DNA from: JAPORK01 sp026710285 | Lineage (GTDB): Bacteria > Pseudomonadota > Gammaproteobacteria > Pseudomonadales > Endozoicomonadaceae | DNA: 64,000 nt | Direction of reading: 5' to 3' | Assembly (NCBI GenBank): GCA_965201045.1 | Contig: OZ241746.1 | Coordinates: forward strand, 5,456,001-5,520,000 | In this document: piece by piece, positions 19,701 to 28,509 of the stretch | Position numbering within the stretch: the first letter of the stretch is position 1 | How the letters are laid out: each line of letters starts with the position of its first letter | The notes under the pieces: model-generated | Database searches by the model: none | What the model saw: only the letters and a program-made list of their open reading frames with translations | Told to the model about the DNA's origin: nothing | Program-made: the position numbers and the translations under genes

Positions 19701-22340
19701 ATCACTATTAAGACACAAAGATCTTATTGAAGATAATGGAGAGTTAGTAGCTGGTAATGTCCATTGTTTAACTGGTTTGCTAAGTATATTTGCCCGTGAA
19801 ACTGAGATAACAGAACGTTTACCTTGTCTGTTTTTCTGATAACTGATCACACACCTGTCACTGTCATCATAGCGCATCATGGTCATTTCGCCATCGGGCA
19901 GATGGATCCGAACCACTCTGCCTGTATCATCATAATCCTTTATGGTATCAAGTACTTTTGCAATCCCGGATTTATCGATGCTATAACTACTTTTCCGGGT
20001 AATACGTCCATACTGATCATAGTAATTTTTTTGTACCGGCCACCAGCGACCCGGTTGCTGTTTTCCTGCTTTGTCAACAACTTCAGTAAAGCTTTTCAAT
20101 ACCCTTCCGGCACGGTCAAAAATAACTTTTTTCTTCAATCCATTTATAGCAGTAATGAGCACCTGATTAAGATTTTTAGATGTCGTATAGTTATAGTGGA
20201 TACTGGCAGCAAAACCAGTACCTGCAGAACGTTCTGTTTTTATGAGTCGGTCCCACGGATCATAATAATAACGATTGCTGTCTTTTTTCTCTGCATCTGT
20301 TACCATCAGGACCTGATTTGTGAATAAACTGGTTGTAACAAAATATGATACAATGCGTTTATTTTCAGATAATTCAATGGTACTATACATCGTTTTAGTA
20401 TAACTATCAGGGCTTTTTATATAGTAATAGTTTTTGCTCACAGTATCAGATGAATCAGCCTTATTTTGCCGACCAGTTAATATACTCCGTTTTAATAAAC
20501 CGTACGTTAACAGATCTTGCGGATTATTGTAATAATAATGGGTGGTTGTCAGCTGTTGATTACCGGACTTCATTTTTTGACGATACAGTACAGAGAGATA
20601 ACCTTTGCCCTTGTGATTGATTTTTTTTCGATAGTAATTATATGTTGTGACTGGTGATGGTGAATCTGTATTGGCTTTGGTATCAGCAGGATACAGCGTT
20701 GTGGATTCCATCAGTGCAGAAAAAGGCCATTCTTTGGAAACAGCTGGGCAGGCAACATCACCATTTAGCGGGCAATAATGGTTAATCGTTATACGTTTGT
20801 AGACATCTGTTTGTTTGATAACTCTTCCTTGTGAATCATAACGCATAGTTGTTGTAGTTACAGCCGGTTTATCTGCTTCATCCCCCCACACCCGGGTTAC
20901 TATTTTCAAAGGTAAACTATAGGTAGCAGGTAAATCTGCAAAAGAGCTGTTCGCACAACCATCATACTGATCTGTACGACAAAAAAAGTAGTGTGCAGAG
21001 GATAAAACATACTCGGTCCGATCACTGATTTGTCTCTCATCTGTCATCAGATGATATTTATTGTAAGTGCGAATTTCCCGTATAAGACCGTTATCAAGCT
21101 CGGTCTGATAAGTATAGCTGACCGGTGCTTCAAACAATATGTCTTTTGGTGAATCATTAGTGATACTCAGTCCGGAATTAAAACCGAGATAATTATGTTC
21201 ATTTACATTTGTTTTACCATATCGGAAGCGGGTAGTTATCACAGGCTGACCAAAACCCGGATCTGCTGTTTCTTTAACAACAGAACACAGTGCATGTGTT
21301 ACTACTATGTTATATGCAGAGACTTTTATTTCATCATTGCAATTATAAGTAATCCGGTCGGTCAATCCTGTTGGATAATCAACACCTGTCATAAAATGTT
21401 GTATATAGTGAAAATAAATACCATGATATGTATGGTCATTGAATGAAGGCAATGTGATATTCTGTATTTCATCATTTCTGTTATAAATTAATACGACAAC
21501 AGGCTGACCGCTACTTCCCTGGCTAATGACTGAAACAGCGTCACTGGTCCTGTACAATTTAATAATATGGCTTTCATCATCTCTTATCCATTGCAATAGA
21601 TGAGTACCGGGCACATAGCTGAAATGGACACTCCATCCATCCTGTTGTTCTAAAAGCACTTCATAGCCTTCATGGTTAAGTGTTTCCCGCAAACCATTGG
21701 CATACGTAATTACAAAGTGTGTACTGATATCACCCTGAATAAGCATATCATGTAGTTTATGATACAGCGGCCACCAGTGACCATCAGGCTGCTTTTTTAA
21801 ATAAAAGTTTTGTCCAAACGATGTCGTTAGTTGATGTGTAACCGGATTGAAATGGGTTAGATTCCAGATCCAGCCTCTTCCCAGTCCATCCGGATTTGCT
21901 AAAGCACTACTACTATAATTAACTTCCAGATTAATATCAGGACCATGTCCTAAATTGCTGAGCATACTGCCGGTTTTTACATAAGCACCGAGAATACCTG
22001 TACGTGGATCAACAATGGTTCCCCAGGCTTTTTTAAAATTAAATGCGTTTGACCATGGTGCCTGTTCACCAGTACCCGAAGAATTAATTAATTGCTTTTT
22101 TTCTGTACCTGGAAAAAATTTATTATAATCTTTATCTGTTGTTTTATTATGAATATTGTCCAGGTGATAAAAATAATTATCTTTATTGACTAATTTATTT
22201 TTTTGTGTATTAAATACAGCACAAAATAAACTTTCTTTGTAACACAATAATTTACAAATTAATATTAAAAAAAGAGATAAATATTTTATTTTATATTTAA
22301 TTAACATTTCTATATCATTTAATTCATCATGTGAATACAC
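16752..22340 (-). CDS. RHS/YD-repeat secreted protein, copy 4 (C-terminal subtype B)
   Basis: The product is an intact protein of up to 1,862 residues. The start used lies 11 codons upstream of the Met at 22307 (MLIKYKIKYLSLF), which aligns with other copies and directly begins a signal peptide ending near SLFCA. The YD shell and RHS core (YFLSEDPAGDGYTFGSNN, MNTDPSGNSPRW) are as in the other copies. After the hydrophobic segment (ALAGVVAGTAAIGSIPVVAA) the linker differs from subtype A. The effector-like domain reads NVACDTGVILLAH, then GHHHTTILE, VYEFS and PGYENYLIFIGYASLK, closest to copy 6. Cys and His are kept, but the DSD after VYEFY is not. Function is unknown; an exported toxin or effector is the likeliest role. 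Confidence 0.9.
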   Translation of the reverse strand: MYSHDELNDIEMLIKYKIKYLSLFLILICKLLCYKESLFCAVFNTQKNKLVNKDNYFYHLDNIHNKTTDKDYNKFFPGTEKKQLINSSGTGEQAPWSNAFNFKKAWGTIVDPRTGILGAYVKTGSMLSNLGHGPDINLEVNYSSSALANPDGLGRGWIWNLTHFNPVTHQLTTSFGQNFYLKKQPDGHWWPLYHKLHDMLIQGDISTHFVITYANGLRETLNHEGYEVLLEQQDGWSVHFSYVPGTHLLQWIRDDESHIIKLYRTSDAVSVISQGSSGQPVVVLIYNRNDEIQNITLPSFNDHTYHGIYFHYIQHFMTGVDYPTGLTDRITYNCNDEIKVSAYNIVVTHALCSVVKETADPGFGQPVITTRFRYGKTNVNEHNYLGFNSGLSITNDSPKDILFEAPVSYTYQTELDNGLIREIRTYNKYHLMTDERQISDRTEYVLSSAHYFFCRTDQYDGCANSSFADLPATYSLPLKIVTRVWGDEADKPAVTTTTMRYDSQGRVIKQTDVYKRITINHYCPLNGDVACPAVSKEWPFSALMESTTLYPADTKANTDSPSPVTTYNYYRKKINHKGKGYLSVLYRQKMKSGNQQLTTTHYYYNNPQDLLTYGLLKRSILTGRQNKADSSDTVSKNYYYIKSPDSYTKTMYSTIELSENKRIVSYFVTTSLFTNQVLMVTDAEKKDSNRYYYDPWDRLIKTERSAGTGFAASIHYNYTTSKNLNQVLITAINGLKKKVIFDRAGRVLKSFTEVVDKAGKQQPGRWWPVQKNYYDQYGRITRKSSYSIDKSGIAKVLDTIKDYDDTGRVVRIHLPDGEMTMMRYDDSDRCVISYQKNRQGKRSVISVSRANILSKPVKQWTLPATNSPLSSIRSLCLNSDKRPEARVSVITYDGFGRQIAAQDPAGRIVRQYYDSLGRLTDAVDPGGNQAHSVYNLTGQVIQSWVYPASGGHYLLSSSDYNKAGQLIWHAGEDGKHTVYTYTIDGQVATVITPDRHIFSWQYNLLNLPVSESVDNKKQWSICYNPVTLSVQRKKDITGIKTYFYRDDGLIKQLIFTGKNSYSDYKLQWKYDNNQRIISTTDISGNKINTQYDWIGRIAHVTYQSYPSNHTEALSVPTYDDFSRIKYIDYGSGMHRTLHYDSWGKKDQIADTLGKKLISRWKMTYDISSNIIRLHQITGNQQSGILHYQYDVLDNLVSMQCQGSSSLPLCPHDTSFTGSKIIQAPVITHQNYTFTPLNRLASVREILQSVQQQQTVSKVTSYYYDDDVSVPLRLQSINTAWSQSKTAMQHFAYDDVGNMTVDGQNNHITYNALNEVTRVISSTGKQSNYNYDGNGQEVMEKSVQGISYLFYCGGTLINEKITSPDQNTHITGYLGVAKSIDGMISEYYESSYKGDIIGIFRKNNNQQYSLQQRNIYSPYGMVWHKTTKSLPLYQQTLQEFDGERTDPATGWQFLGNGNRTYNPAQRYFLSEDPAGDGYTFGSNNPIMNTDPSGNSPRWLGEIFKWTSYISTMGLSALHQRWANITAAVIQAGCIVATMGAAAAGAGTAALAGVVAGTAAIGSIPVVAAAIPLNKGINVAGNIIGMAEMAVSVAAGISGLLPFAITNEAEEVEGIHMFTIPRMLRLKQMETEENPSTIATGNSGSSTRSVSAIGSFTYADVASNTHANVAEKPVVKFSFFDYYNYVLPQTFQLDSMQDVVKTWTSLQGAILKINVACDTGVILLAHMLTRQTLSLNELDEFLYVRQQCSDVDMSVSIKKLYLQALSKIMDKTLSSPFRVGMFHHGYLLFSCTPSKYMWVLGHHHTTILEKIDFNMNYRRLFKVYEFSIDEIQQKEVTSETLANDILHFPGYENYLIFIGYASLK

Positions 22341-22478
22341 AGAGCTTTTAAATAACGATGAAACAAAGATAATAATTTGCTGTTAAAGATAGATTTTTTG
22401 CCTTTATTATAAACACAACGCTTTTAGTATTAGAAAAAGATAAAAAATTATAACCCTTCATTTCATTCTCCTCGTTTA
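22341..22478. other. short spacer between RHS copies 5 and 4
   Basis: At 138 bases this is the shortest spacer of the array. It keeps the block next to the leader of copy 4 (gctgttaaagatagatttt, also present upstream of copy 1) and the block next to the 3' end of copy 5. It lacks roughly 200 bases found in the homologous spacers at 1963 and 34066, so it looks like an internal deletion. Confidence 0.5.
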
Positions 22479-25400
22479 TTATATAATTCCAAAATAACCA
22501 ATAAAACCGAACCTGTAACCGAAAGAAGAATTTTTAAATATTTTTGTAGCAAGATCATGAGTAGTTACCTGTCTTATGCTCAAATTATCACTATCTGCAT
22601 AAAATTCATAAGCTCTCCATACTTTGCTCCCTCTGGTACCATCACCAGAGGATAAATTCTCTAACATGATCATATGGTCACGTCCCTGAATCAGTGCATA
22701 TTTATAAATAGAAAAAATATTGTTTAACCTCATAGAATTATAGTGTCCAACATTAAATGTGGGACCCTGGTTACTGTTTGAACGCCTTGTTCTGGCATCA
22801 TCTAATACCTGAGCTAAAGCTCTAATATATTCATGTTCTTGTGAAAAAGAGCCGCTATAATCAATATATTTTTCCCGCACAGATAAAAAATTGTCCAACT
22901 TTACTATATAAAGATTTTTTCTTGCTACGTGATATGCCAATAAAATACAGCCGGTATCACACTTTATGTTGTCATGAAATGCTGAATTGCGTAATGACGC
23001 CCATGTGTCCACAACATTTTGTAAGTCATCAAGCTTTAACTGTCCGTAGAGCTTATCATAAAAAAGACAGGATGAGTTATCAAACACTTCTCGTGCTGTC
23101 ATAGGAACATAAATAAGAGGAGGCATGAGTTTTGATTGCACAGACATTGATGCAGAACTACCAGAGGCTGTTGCTGAAATATTTCCCCCGGACTCTTCAA
23201 GATTTTTCGCTCCTGACGGAAGCATCTTAGGAATTTCACACCCAAAAACTTCTCCTGATTCACTTGTAACAGCAAAAGGTAGTAATCCACTGACTCCAGC
23301 TGCAATTGAAACTGCCATTTCTGCCATGCCTATAATATTACCTGCAACATTAAGCCCTTTATTTGCAGGTATTGCTGCTGCCACAACAGGGATACTACCG
23401 ATAGCAGCCGTACCAGCTACAACATCTACCAGAGCAGCTACTCCTGCACCTGCAGCAGCGGCTCCCAGCGTGACAACGGTACATCCTGCCTGTATAACTG
23501 CTGCTGTAATATTAGCCCAGCGCTGGTGTAACGCACTCAAACCCATTGTACTGATATAACTTGTCCATTTAAAAATCTCTCCCAGCCATCTTGGGCTGTT
23601 TCCGGACGGATCAGTATTCATTATCGGATTATTACTGCCAAAAGCATAGCCATCACCTGCAGGATCTTCACTAAGAAAATAACGCTGAGCCGGATTATAC
23701 GTCCGGTTACCGTTACCTAAAAATTGCCATCCTGTAGCAGGATCTGTTCGCTCACCATCGAATTCCTGTAAAGTTTGCTGGTACAAAGGGAGGCTCTTCG
23801 TCGTTTTATGCCACACCATACCATAGGGACTGTAAATATTACGTTGCTGTAAGCTATATTGTTGATTGTTATTTTTTCTAAAAATACCGATAATATCACC
23901 TTTATAACTGCTTTCATAATATTCACTAATCATTCCATCTATGCTTTTAGCCACACCCAGATAACCGGTAATGTGTGTATTCTGATCCGGACTGATAATT
24001 TTTTCATTTATAAGTGTACCGCCACAATAGAACAAATAGCTGATACCTTGTACACTTTTTTCCATCAATTCCTGTCCGCTACTATCATAGCTGTAATTAC
24101 TCTGTTTTCCTGTAGATGAAATGACCTGGGTAACTTCATTCAATGCATTGTAAGTAATGTGATTATTTTGTCCGTCCACGGTCATATTACCAACATCATC
24201 ATAAGTAAAATAATGTATGACTGGTTTGTTTTTACTCCATGCAGTACTGATACTTTGAAGACGTAAAGATACTGATACATCACCATAGTGATAGCTGGTT
24301 ACTTTACTGATTGTTTGCTGTTGTACAGATTGTAATGTTTCCCGAATACTTGCAAGTCGGTTAAGTGGTGTAAAAGTGTAATCCTGATGAGTAATGACGG
24401 GTGCCCGTATCAGTTTTGAGCCGGTAAGCGATGTATCATGTGGACATAAAGATAAACCGGATGATCCCTGACACTGCATACTAACAAGATTATCCAGTAC
24501 ATCATATTGATAATGCAGTATACCGGATAGTTGATTCCCTGTTGTTTGGTGGAGCATGATAATATTACTGCTGATATCATAAGTCATTTTCCATCGCGAT
24601 ATTAGCTGTTTTCCAAGGGTATCGGCTATCTGATCCTCCTTTCCCCATGAATCATAATGAAGTGCACGGTGCATACCACTGCCATAATCAATGTATTTAA
24701 TGCGGGAAAAATCATCATAAGTGGGCACAGATAGCACTTCAGTGTGATTACTTTGATATGACTGATAAATAACACGGGCAACACGTCCGAGCCAGTCATA
24801 TTGGGTATTTGTTTTATTGCCGGAAATATCTGTCGCACTTATAACACGCTGGTTATTATCATACTTCCATTGTAGCTTATAATCAGAATAACTATTTTTT
24901 CCTGTAAAGATTAATTGTTTGATTAATCCATCATCTCTGTAGAAATAAGTTTTAATACCTGTAATGTCTTTTTTTCTTTGTACACTTAAAGTAACAGGAT
25001 TATAACAAATAGACCATTGTTTTTTATTATCAACTGACTCACTAACAGGAAGATTTAAAAGATTATATTGCCAGGAAAAAATATGTCTGTCTGGTGTAGT
25101 GACGGTAGCAACCTGTCCATCAATGGTATAAGTATAAACAGTGTGCTTTCCATCTTCTCCTGCATGCCAGATCAACTGCCCCGCTTTGTTATAGTCAGAA
25201 GATGATAACAGATAGTGTCCTCCTGAAGCTGGATATACCCAGGATTGTATAACTTGTCCCGTCAGATTATATACTGAATGTGCCCGGTTTCCTCCAGGAT
25301 CAACAGCATCGGTTAAGCGTCCCAGTGAATCATAATATTGCCTCACTATTCTGCCAGCAGGATCTCGTGCTGCAATCTGTCTCCCAAATCCATCGTAAAT

Positions 25401-28037
25401 GATTACTGAAACTCTTGCTTCAGGTCGTTTATAACTGTTAAGACACAGAGATCTTGCTGAAGGTAATAGAGAGTTAGTAGCCGGTAATATCCATTGTTTA
25501 ATTGGTTTACTAAGTATATTCGCCTGTGAAACTGAGATAACAGAACGTTTTCCGTGTACGTTTTGCTGATAACTGATCACACACCGATCACTATCATCAT
25601 AGTGCATCACTGTCATTTCACCATCAGGCAGGCAGACCCGGACAACCCTGCTTGTATCATCATAATCCTGTATGCTATCAAGTACTTTTGCAATCCCGGC
25701 TTTATCGATGCTATAACTACTTTGCCGGGTAATACGTCCATATTGATCATAGTAATTTTTTTGTACCGGCCACCAGTGACCTGGTTGCTGTTTTCCTGTT
25801 TTGTCAACGACTTCAGTAAAGCTTTTCAATGCTCTTCCGGCAAAGTCAAAAATAATTTTTTTCTGCAATCCATTTACAGAAGTAATGAGCACTTGATTAA
25901 GATTTTTAGATGTCGTATAGTTATAGTGGATACTGGCAGCAAAACCAGTACCTGCAGAACGTTCTGTTTTTATGAGTCGGTCCCACGGATCATAATAATA
26001 AAAGTCGCTGTCTTTTTTCTCTGCATCTGTTACCATCAGGACCTGATTTGTGAATAAACTGGTTGTAACATAATATGATACAATGCGTTTATTTTCAGAT
26101 AATTCAATGGTACTATACATCGTTTTAGTATAACTAGCAGGGCTTTTTATATAGTAATAGTTTTTGCTCACAGTATCAGATGAATCAGCCTTATTTTGCC
26201 GACCAGTTAATATACTCCGTTTTAATAAACCGTACGTTAACAGATCTTGCGGATTATTGTAATAATAACGGGTGGTTGTCAGCTGTTGATTACCGGACTT
26301 CATTTTTTGACGATACAGTACAGAGAGATAACCTTTGCCCTTGTGATTGATTTTTTTACGATAGTAATTATATGTTGTGACGGGTAATGGTGAATCTGTA
26401 CTGGCTCTGGTATCAGCAGGATACAGTGTTGTCGATTCCATCAATGCAGAAAAAGGCCACTCTTTTGAAACAGTCGGGCAGGCAACATCACCATTTAACG
26501 GGCAATAATGGTTAACCTCTACACGTCCATAGACATCTTTTTGTCTGATAACTCTTCCTTGTGAATCATAACGCATAGTTGTTGTAGTTACAGCCGGTTT
26601 ATCTGCTGCATCCCCCCACACCCGGGTTACTATTTTCAAAGGTAAACTATAGGTAGCAGGTAAATCTGCAAAAGAGCTGTTTGCACAACCATCATACTGA
26701 TCTGTACGACAAAAAAAGTAGTGTGCAGAGGATAAAACATACCCGGTCCGATCACTGATTTGTCTCTCATCTGTCATCAGATGATATTTATTGTAAGTGC
26801 GAATTTCCCGTATAAGACCGTTATCACGCTCGGTCTGATAAGTATAGCTGACCGGTGCTTCAAACAATATGTCTTTTGGTGAATCATTAGTGATACTCAG
26901 TCCGGAATTAAAACCGAGATAATTATGTTCATTTACATTTGTTTTACCATATCGGAAGCGGGTAGTTATCACAGGCTGACCAAAACCCGGATCTGCTGTT
27001 TCTTTAACAACAGAACACAGTGCATGCGTTACTGCTATGTTATATGCAGAAACTTTTATTTCATCATTGCAATTATAAGTAATCCGGTCGGTTAATCCTG
27101 TTGGATAATCAACACCTGTCATAAAATGTTGTATATAGTGAAAATAAATACCATGATATGTATGGTCACTGAATGAAGGCAATGTGATATTCTGTATTTC
27201 ATCATTTCTGTTATAAATTAATACGACAACAGGCTGACCGCTACTTCCCTGGCTAATGACTGAAACAGCGTCACTGGTCCTGTACAATTTAATAATATGG
27301 CTTTCATCATCTCTTATCCATTGCAACAGATGAGTGCCGGGCACATAGCTGAAATGGACACTCCATCCATCCTGTTGTTCCAAACACACTTCATAGCCTT
27401 CATGGTTAAGTGTTTCCCGCAAGCCATTGGCATAAGTAATCACAAAATGTGTACTGACATCTCCCTGAATGAACATATCATGCAGTTTATGATACAACGG
27501 CCACCAGTGACCATCAGGCTGCTTTTTTAAATAGAAGTTTTGTCCAAACGATGTCGTCAGTTGATGTGTAATCGGATTGAAATGGGTTAGATTCCAGCTC
27601 CAGCCTCTTCCCAGTCCATCCGGATTTACTGAAGCACTACTACTATAGTTAACTTCCAAGTTAATATCAGGACCATGTCCTAAATTGCTAAGCATACTTC
27701 CTGCTTTTACATAAGTACTGAGAATACCAGTACGCGGATCAACAGTGGTTCCCCAAACCTTTTTAAAATTAAATGCGTTTGACCATGGTGGTTGTTCACC
27801 AGCCCCCGGAGAATTGAGTGATTGTTTTTTTTCTTTATTTAATAAAGACTTATAATAATCATTTTTTGTCGTTTTTTTTGTAATATAACCTAAATGATGA
27901 AAACGACTAATATATTTATAATTTAAGTTGTTTCTTTGTATATCAGGTACTGCACAAGATAAATTCTCTGTATAATATAATAATATTTCATAAATTAATA
28001 TTAATAAAAAGCACTGTCTTTTATGTTGAATTAACAT
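22479..28037 (-). CDS. RHS/YD-repeat secreted protein, copy 5 (C-terminal subtype A)
   Basis: The product is an intact 1,852-residue protein. The start MLIQHKRQCFLLILIYEILL opens a type-B signal peptide with likely cleavage near NLSCA. YD repeats span about residues 80-1440. The RHS core runs FDGERTDPATGW, GNGNRTYNPAQRYFLSEDP and NPIMNTDPSGNSP to about residue 1475. A hydrophobic Ala/Gly segment follows, then a linker (PKMLPSGAKNLEESGGN). The terminal domain has Cys1693 in KCDTGCILLAY, His1788 in GRDHMIMLE, then AYEFYADSDNL and a final FIGYFGII. The Cys is at the start of a predicted helix and the His at the start of a strand, as in papain-like or NlpC-like hydrolases; this is only a resemblance. 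It is a good reference copy for the family. Confidence 0.9.
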   Translation of the reverse strand: MLIQHKRQCFLLILIYEILLYYTENLSCAVPDIQRNNLNYKYISRFHHLGYITKKTTKNDYYKSLLNKEKKQSLNSPGAGEQPPWSNAFNFKKVWGTTVDPRTGILSTYVKAGSMLSNLGHGPDINLEVNYSSSASVNPDGLGRGWSWNLTHFNPITHQLTTSFGQNFYLKKQPDGHWWPLYHKLHDMFIQGDVSTHFVITYANGLRETLNHEGYEVCLEQQDGWSVHFSYVPGTHLLQWIRDDESHIIKLYRTSDAVSVISQGSSGQPVVVLIYNRNDEIQNITLPSFSDHTYHGIYFHYIQHFMTGVDYPTGLTDRITYNCNDEIKVSAYNIAVTHALCSVVKETADPGFGQPVITTRFRYGKTNVNEHNYLGFNSGLSITNDSPKDILFEAPVSYTYQTERDNGLIREIRTYNKYHLMTDERQISDRTGYVLSSAHYFFCRTDQYDGCANSSFADLPATYSLPLKIVTRVWGDAADKPAVTTTTMRYDSQGRVIRQKDVYGRVEVNHYCPLNGDVACPTVSKEWPFSALMESTTLYPADTRASTDSPLPVTTYNYYRKKINHKGKGYLSVLYRQKMKSGNQQLTTTRYYYNNPQDLLTYGLLKRSILTGRQNKADSSDTVSKNYYYIKSPASYTKTMYSTIELSENKRIVSYYVTTSLFTNQVLMVTDAEKKDSDFYYYDPWDRLIKTERSAGTGFAASIHYNYTTSKNLNQVLITSVNGLQKKIIFDFAGRALKSFTEVVDKTGKQQPGHWWPVQKNYYDQYGRITRQSSYSIDKAGIAKVLDSIQDYDDTSRVVRVCLPDGEMTVMHYDDSDRCVISYQQNVHGKRSVISVSQANILSKPIKQWILPATNSLLPSARSLCLNSYKRPEARVSVIIYDGFGRQIAARDPAGRIVRQYYDSLGRLTDAVDPGGNRAHSVYNLTGQVIQSWVYPASGGHYLLSSSDYNKAGQLIWHAGEDGKHTVYTYTIDGQVATVTTPDRHIFSWQYNLLNLPVSESVDNKKQWSICYNPVTLSVQRKKDITGIKTYFYRDDGLIKQLIFTGKNSYSDYKLQWKYDNNQRVISATDISGNKTNTQYDWLGRVARVIYQSYQSNHTEVLSVPTYDDFSRIKYIDYGSGMHRALHYDSWGKEDQIADTLGKQLISRWKMTYDISSNIIMLHQTTGNQLSGILHYQYDVLDNLVSMQCQGSSGLSLCPHDTSLTGSKLIRAPVITHQDYTFTPLNRLASIRETLQSVQQQTISKVTSYHYGDVSVSLRLQSISTAWSKNKPVIHYFTYDDVGNMTVDGQNNHITYNALNEVTQVISSTGKQSNYSYDSSGQELMEKSVQGISYLFYCGGTLINEKIISPDQNTHITGYLGVAKSIDGMISEYYESSYKGDIIGIFRKNNNQQYSLQQRNIYSPYGMVWHKTTKSLPLYQQTLQEFDGERTDPATGWQFLGNGNRTYNPAQRYFLSEDPAGDGYAFGSNNPIMNTDPSGNSPRWLGEIFKWTSYISTMGLSALHQRWANITAAVIQAGCTVVTLGAAAAGAGVAALVDVVAGTAAIGSIPVVAAAIPANKGLNVAGNIIGMAEMAVSIAAGVSGLLPFAVTSESGEVFGCEIPKMLPSGAKNLEESGGNISATASGSSASMSVQSKLMPPLIYVPMTAREVFDNSSCLFYDKLYGQLKLDDLQNVVDTWASLRNSAFHDNIKCDTGCILLAYHVARKNLYIVKLDNFLSVREKYIDYSGSFSQEHEYIRALAQVLDDARTRRSNSNQGPTFNVGHYNSMRLNNIFSIYKYALIQGRDHMIMLENLSSGDGTRGSKVWRAYEFYADSDNLSIRQVTTHDLATKIFKNSSFGYRFGFIGYFGII

Positions 28038-28509
28038 TTTTATATCAATTAGTGACTATTTTAAAGAAATACAAAAAAGATAATAATTTATATCAAATTA
28101 GATATTTTGGTTTAAAATAAACATAGCTCCACCAGAAAAAATATAAATACATAAATTGGATAACTGCTATACAGGTATCAATATTCATTATTTATAAAGA
28201 ACAGATACCCTTTAATTATCAACTTAAATGATTATGCTCTAAAAGTTGCTTCCTTATCTTTTAATTTGTGTAAATATTCTTTACATAGTAAAAATAATTG
28301 TGTCTTCATAATATTGAAACAGATAACTTTCAGAATAAACCACATAACTTTTTTAGATAGCTACTGCTATAACTGGTTTTGATTGCTCATTCCTCATTTT
28401 ATCTCTGCAACCCATGTTCACCTCATCGACAATAGCAGAAAGCTATTTTTCAGGATCAACTAATCCAACCGACAAGTGAAAATATTTTTGTTCATTTTAA
28501 GTACATTTT
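28038..28509. other. intergenic spacer between RHS copies 6 and 5 (type B)
   Basis: This 472-base AT-rich spacer is homologous to 16351-16751, with an extra stretch near 28360-28440. It follows the subtype-B 3' end of copy 6 and precedes the type-B leader of copy 5. I see no open frame or RNA gene. Confidence 0.6.

Noticed and set aside
19824..20327. 167-codon plus-strand frame opposite RHS copy 4 (also 25554-26057)
   Set aside because: It is rich in Ile, His and Tyr, as expected from the complement of YD-repeat codons. It sits inside an intact minus-strand gene and breaks in other copies.
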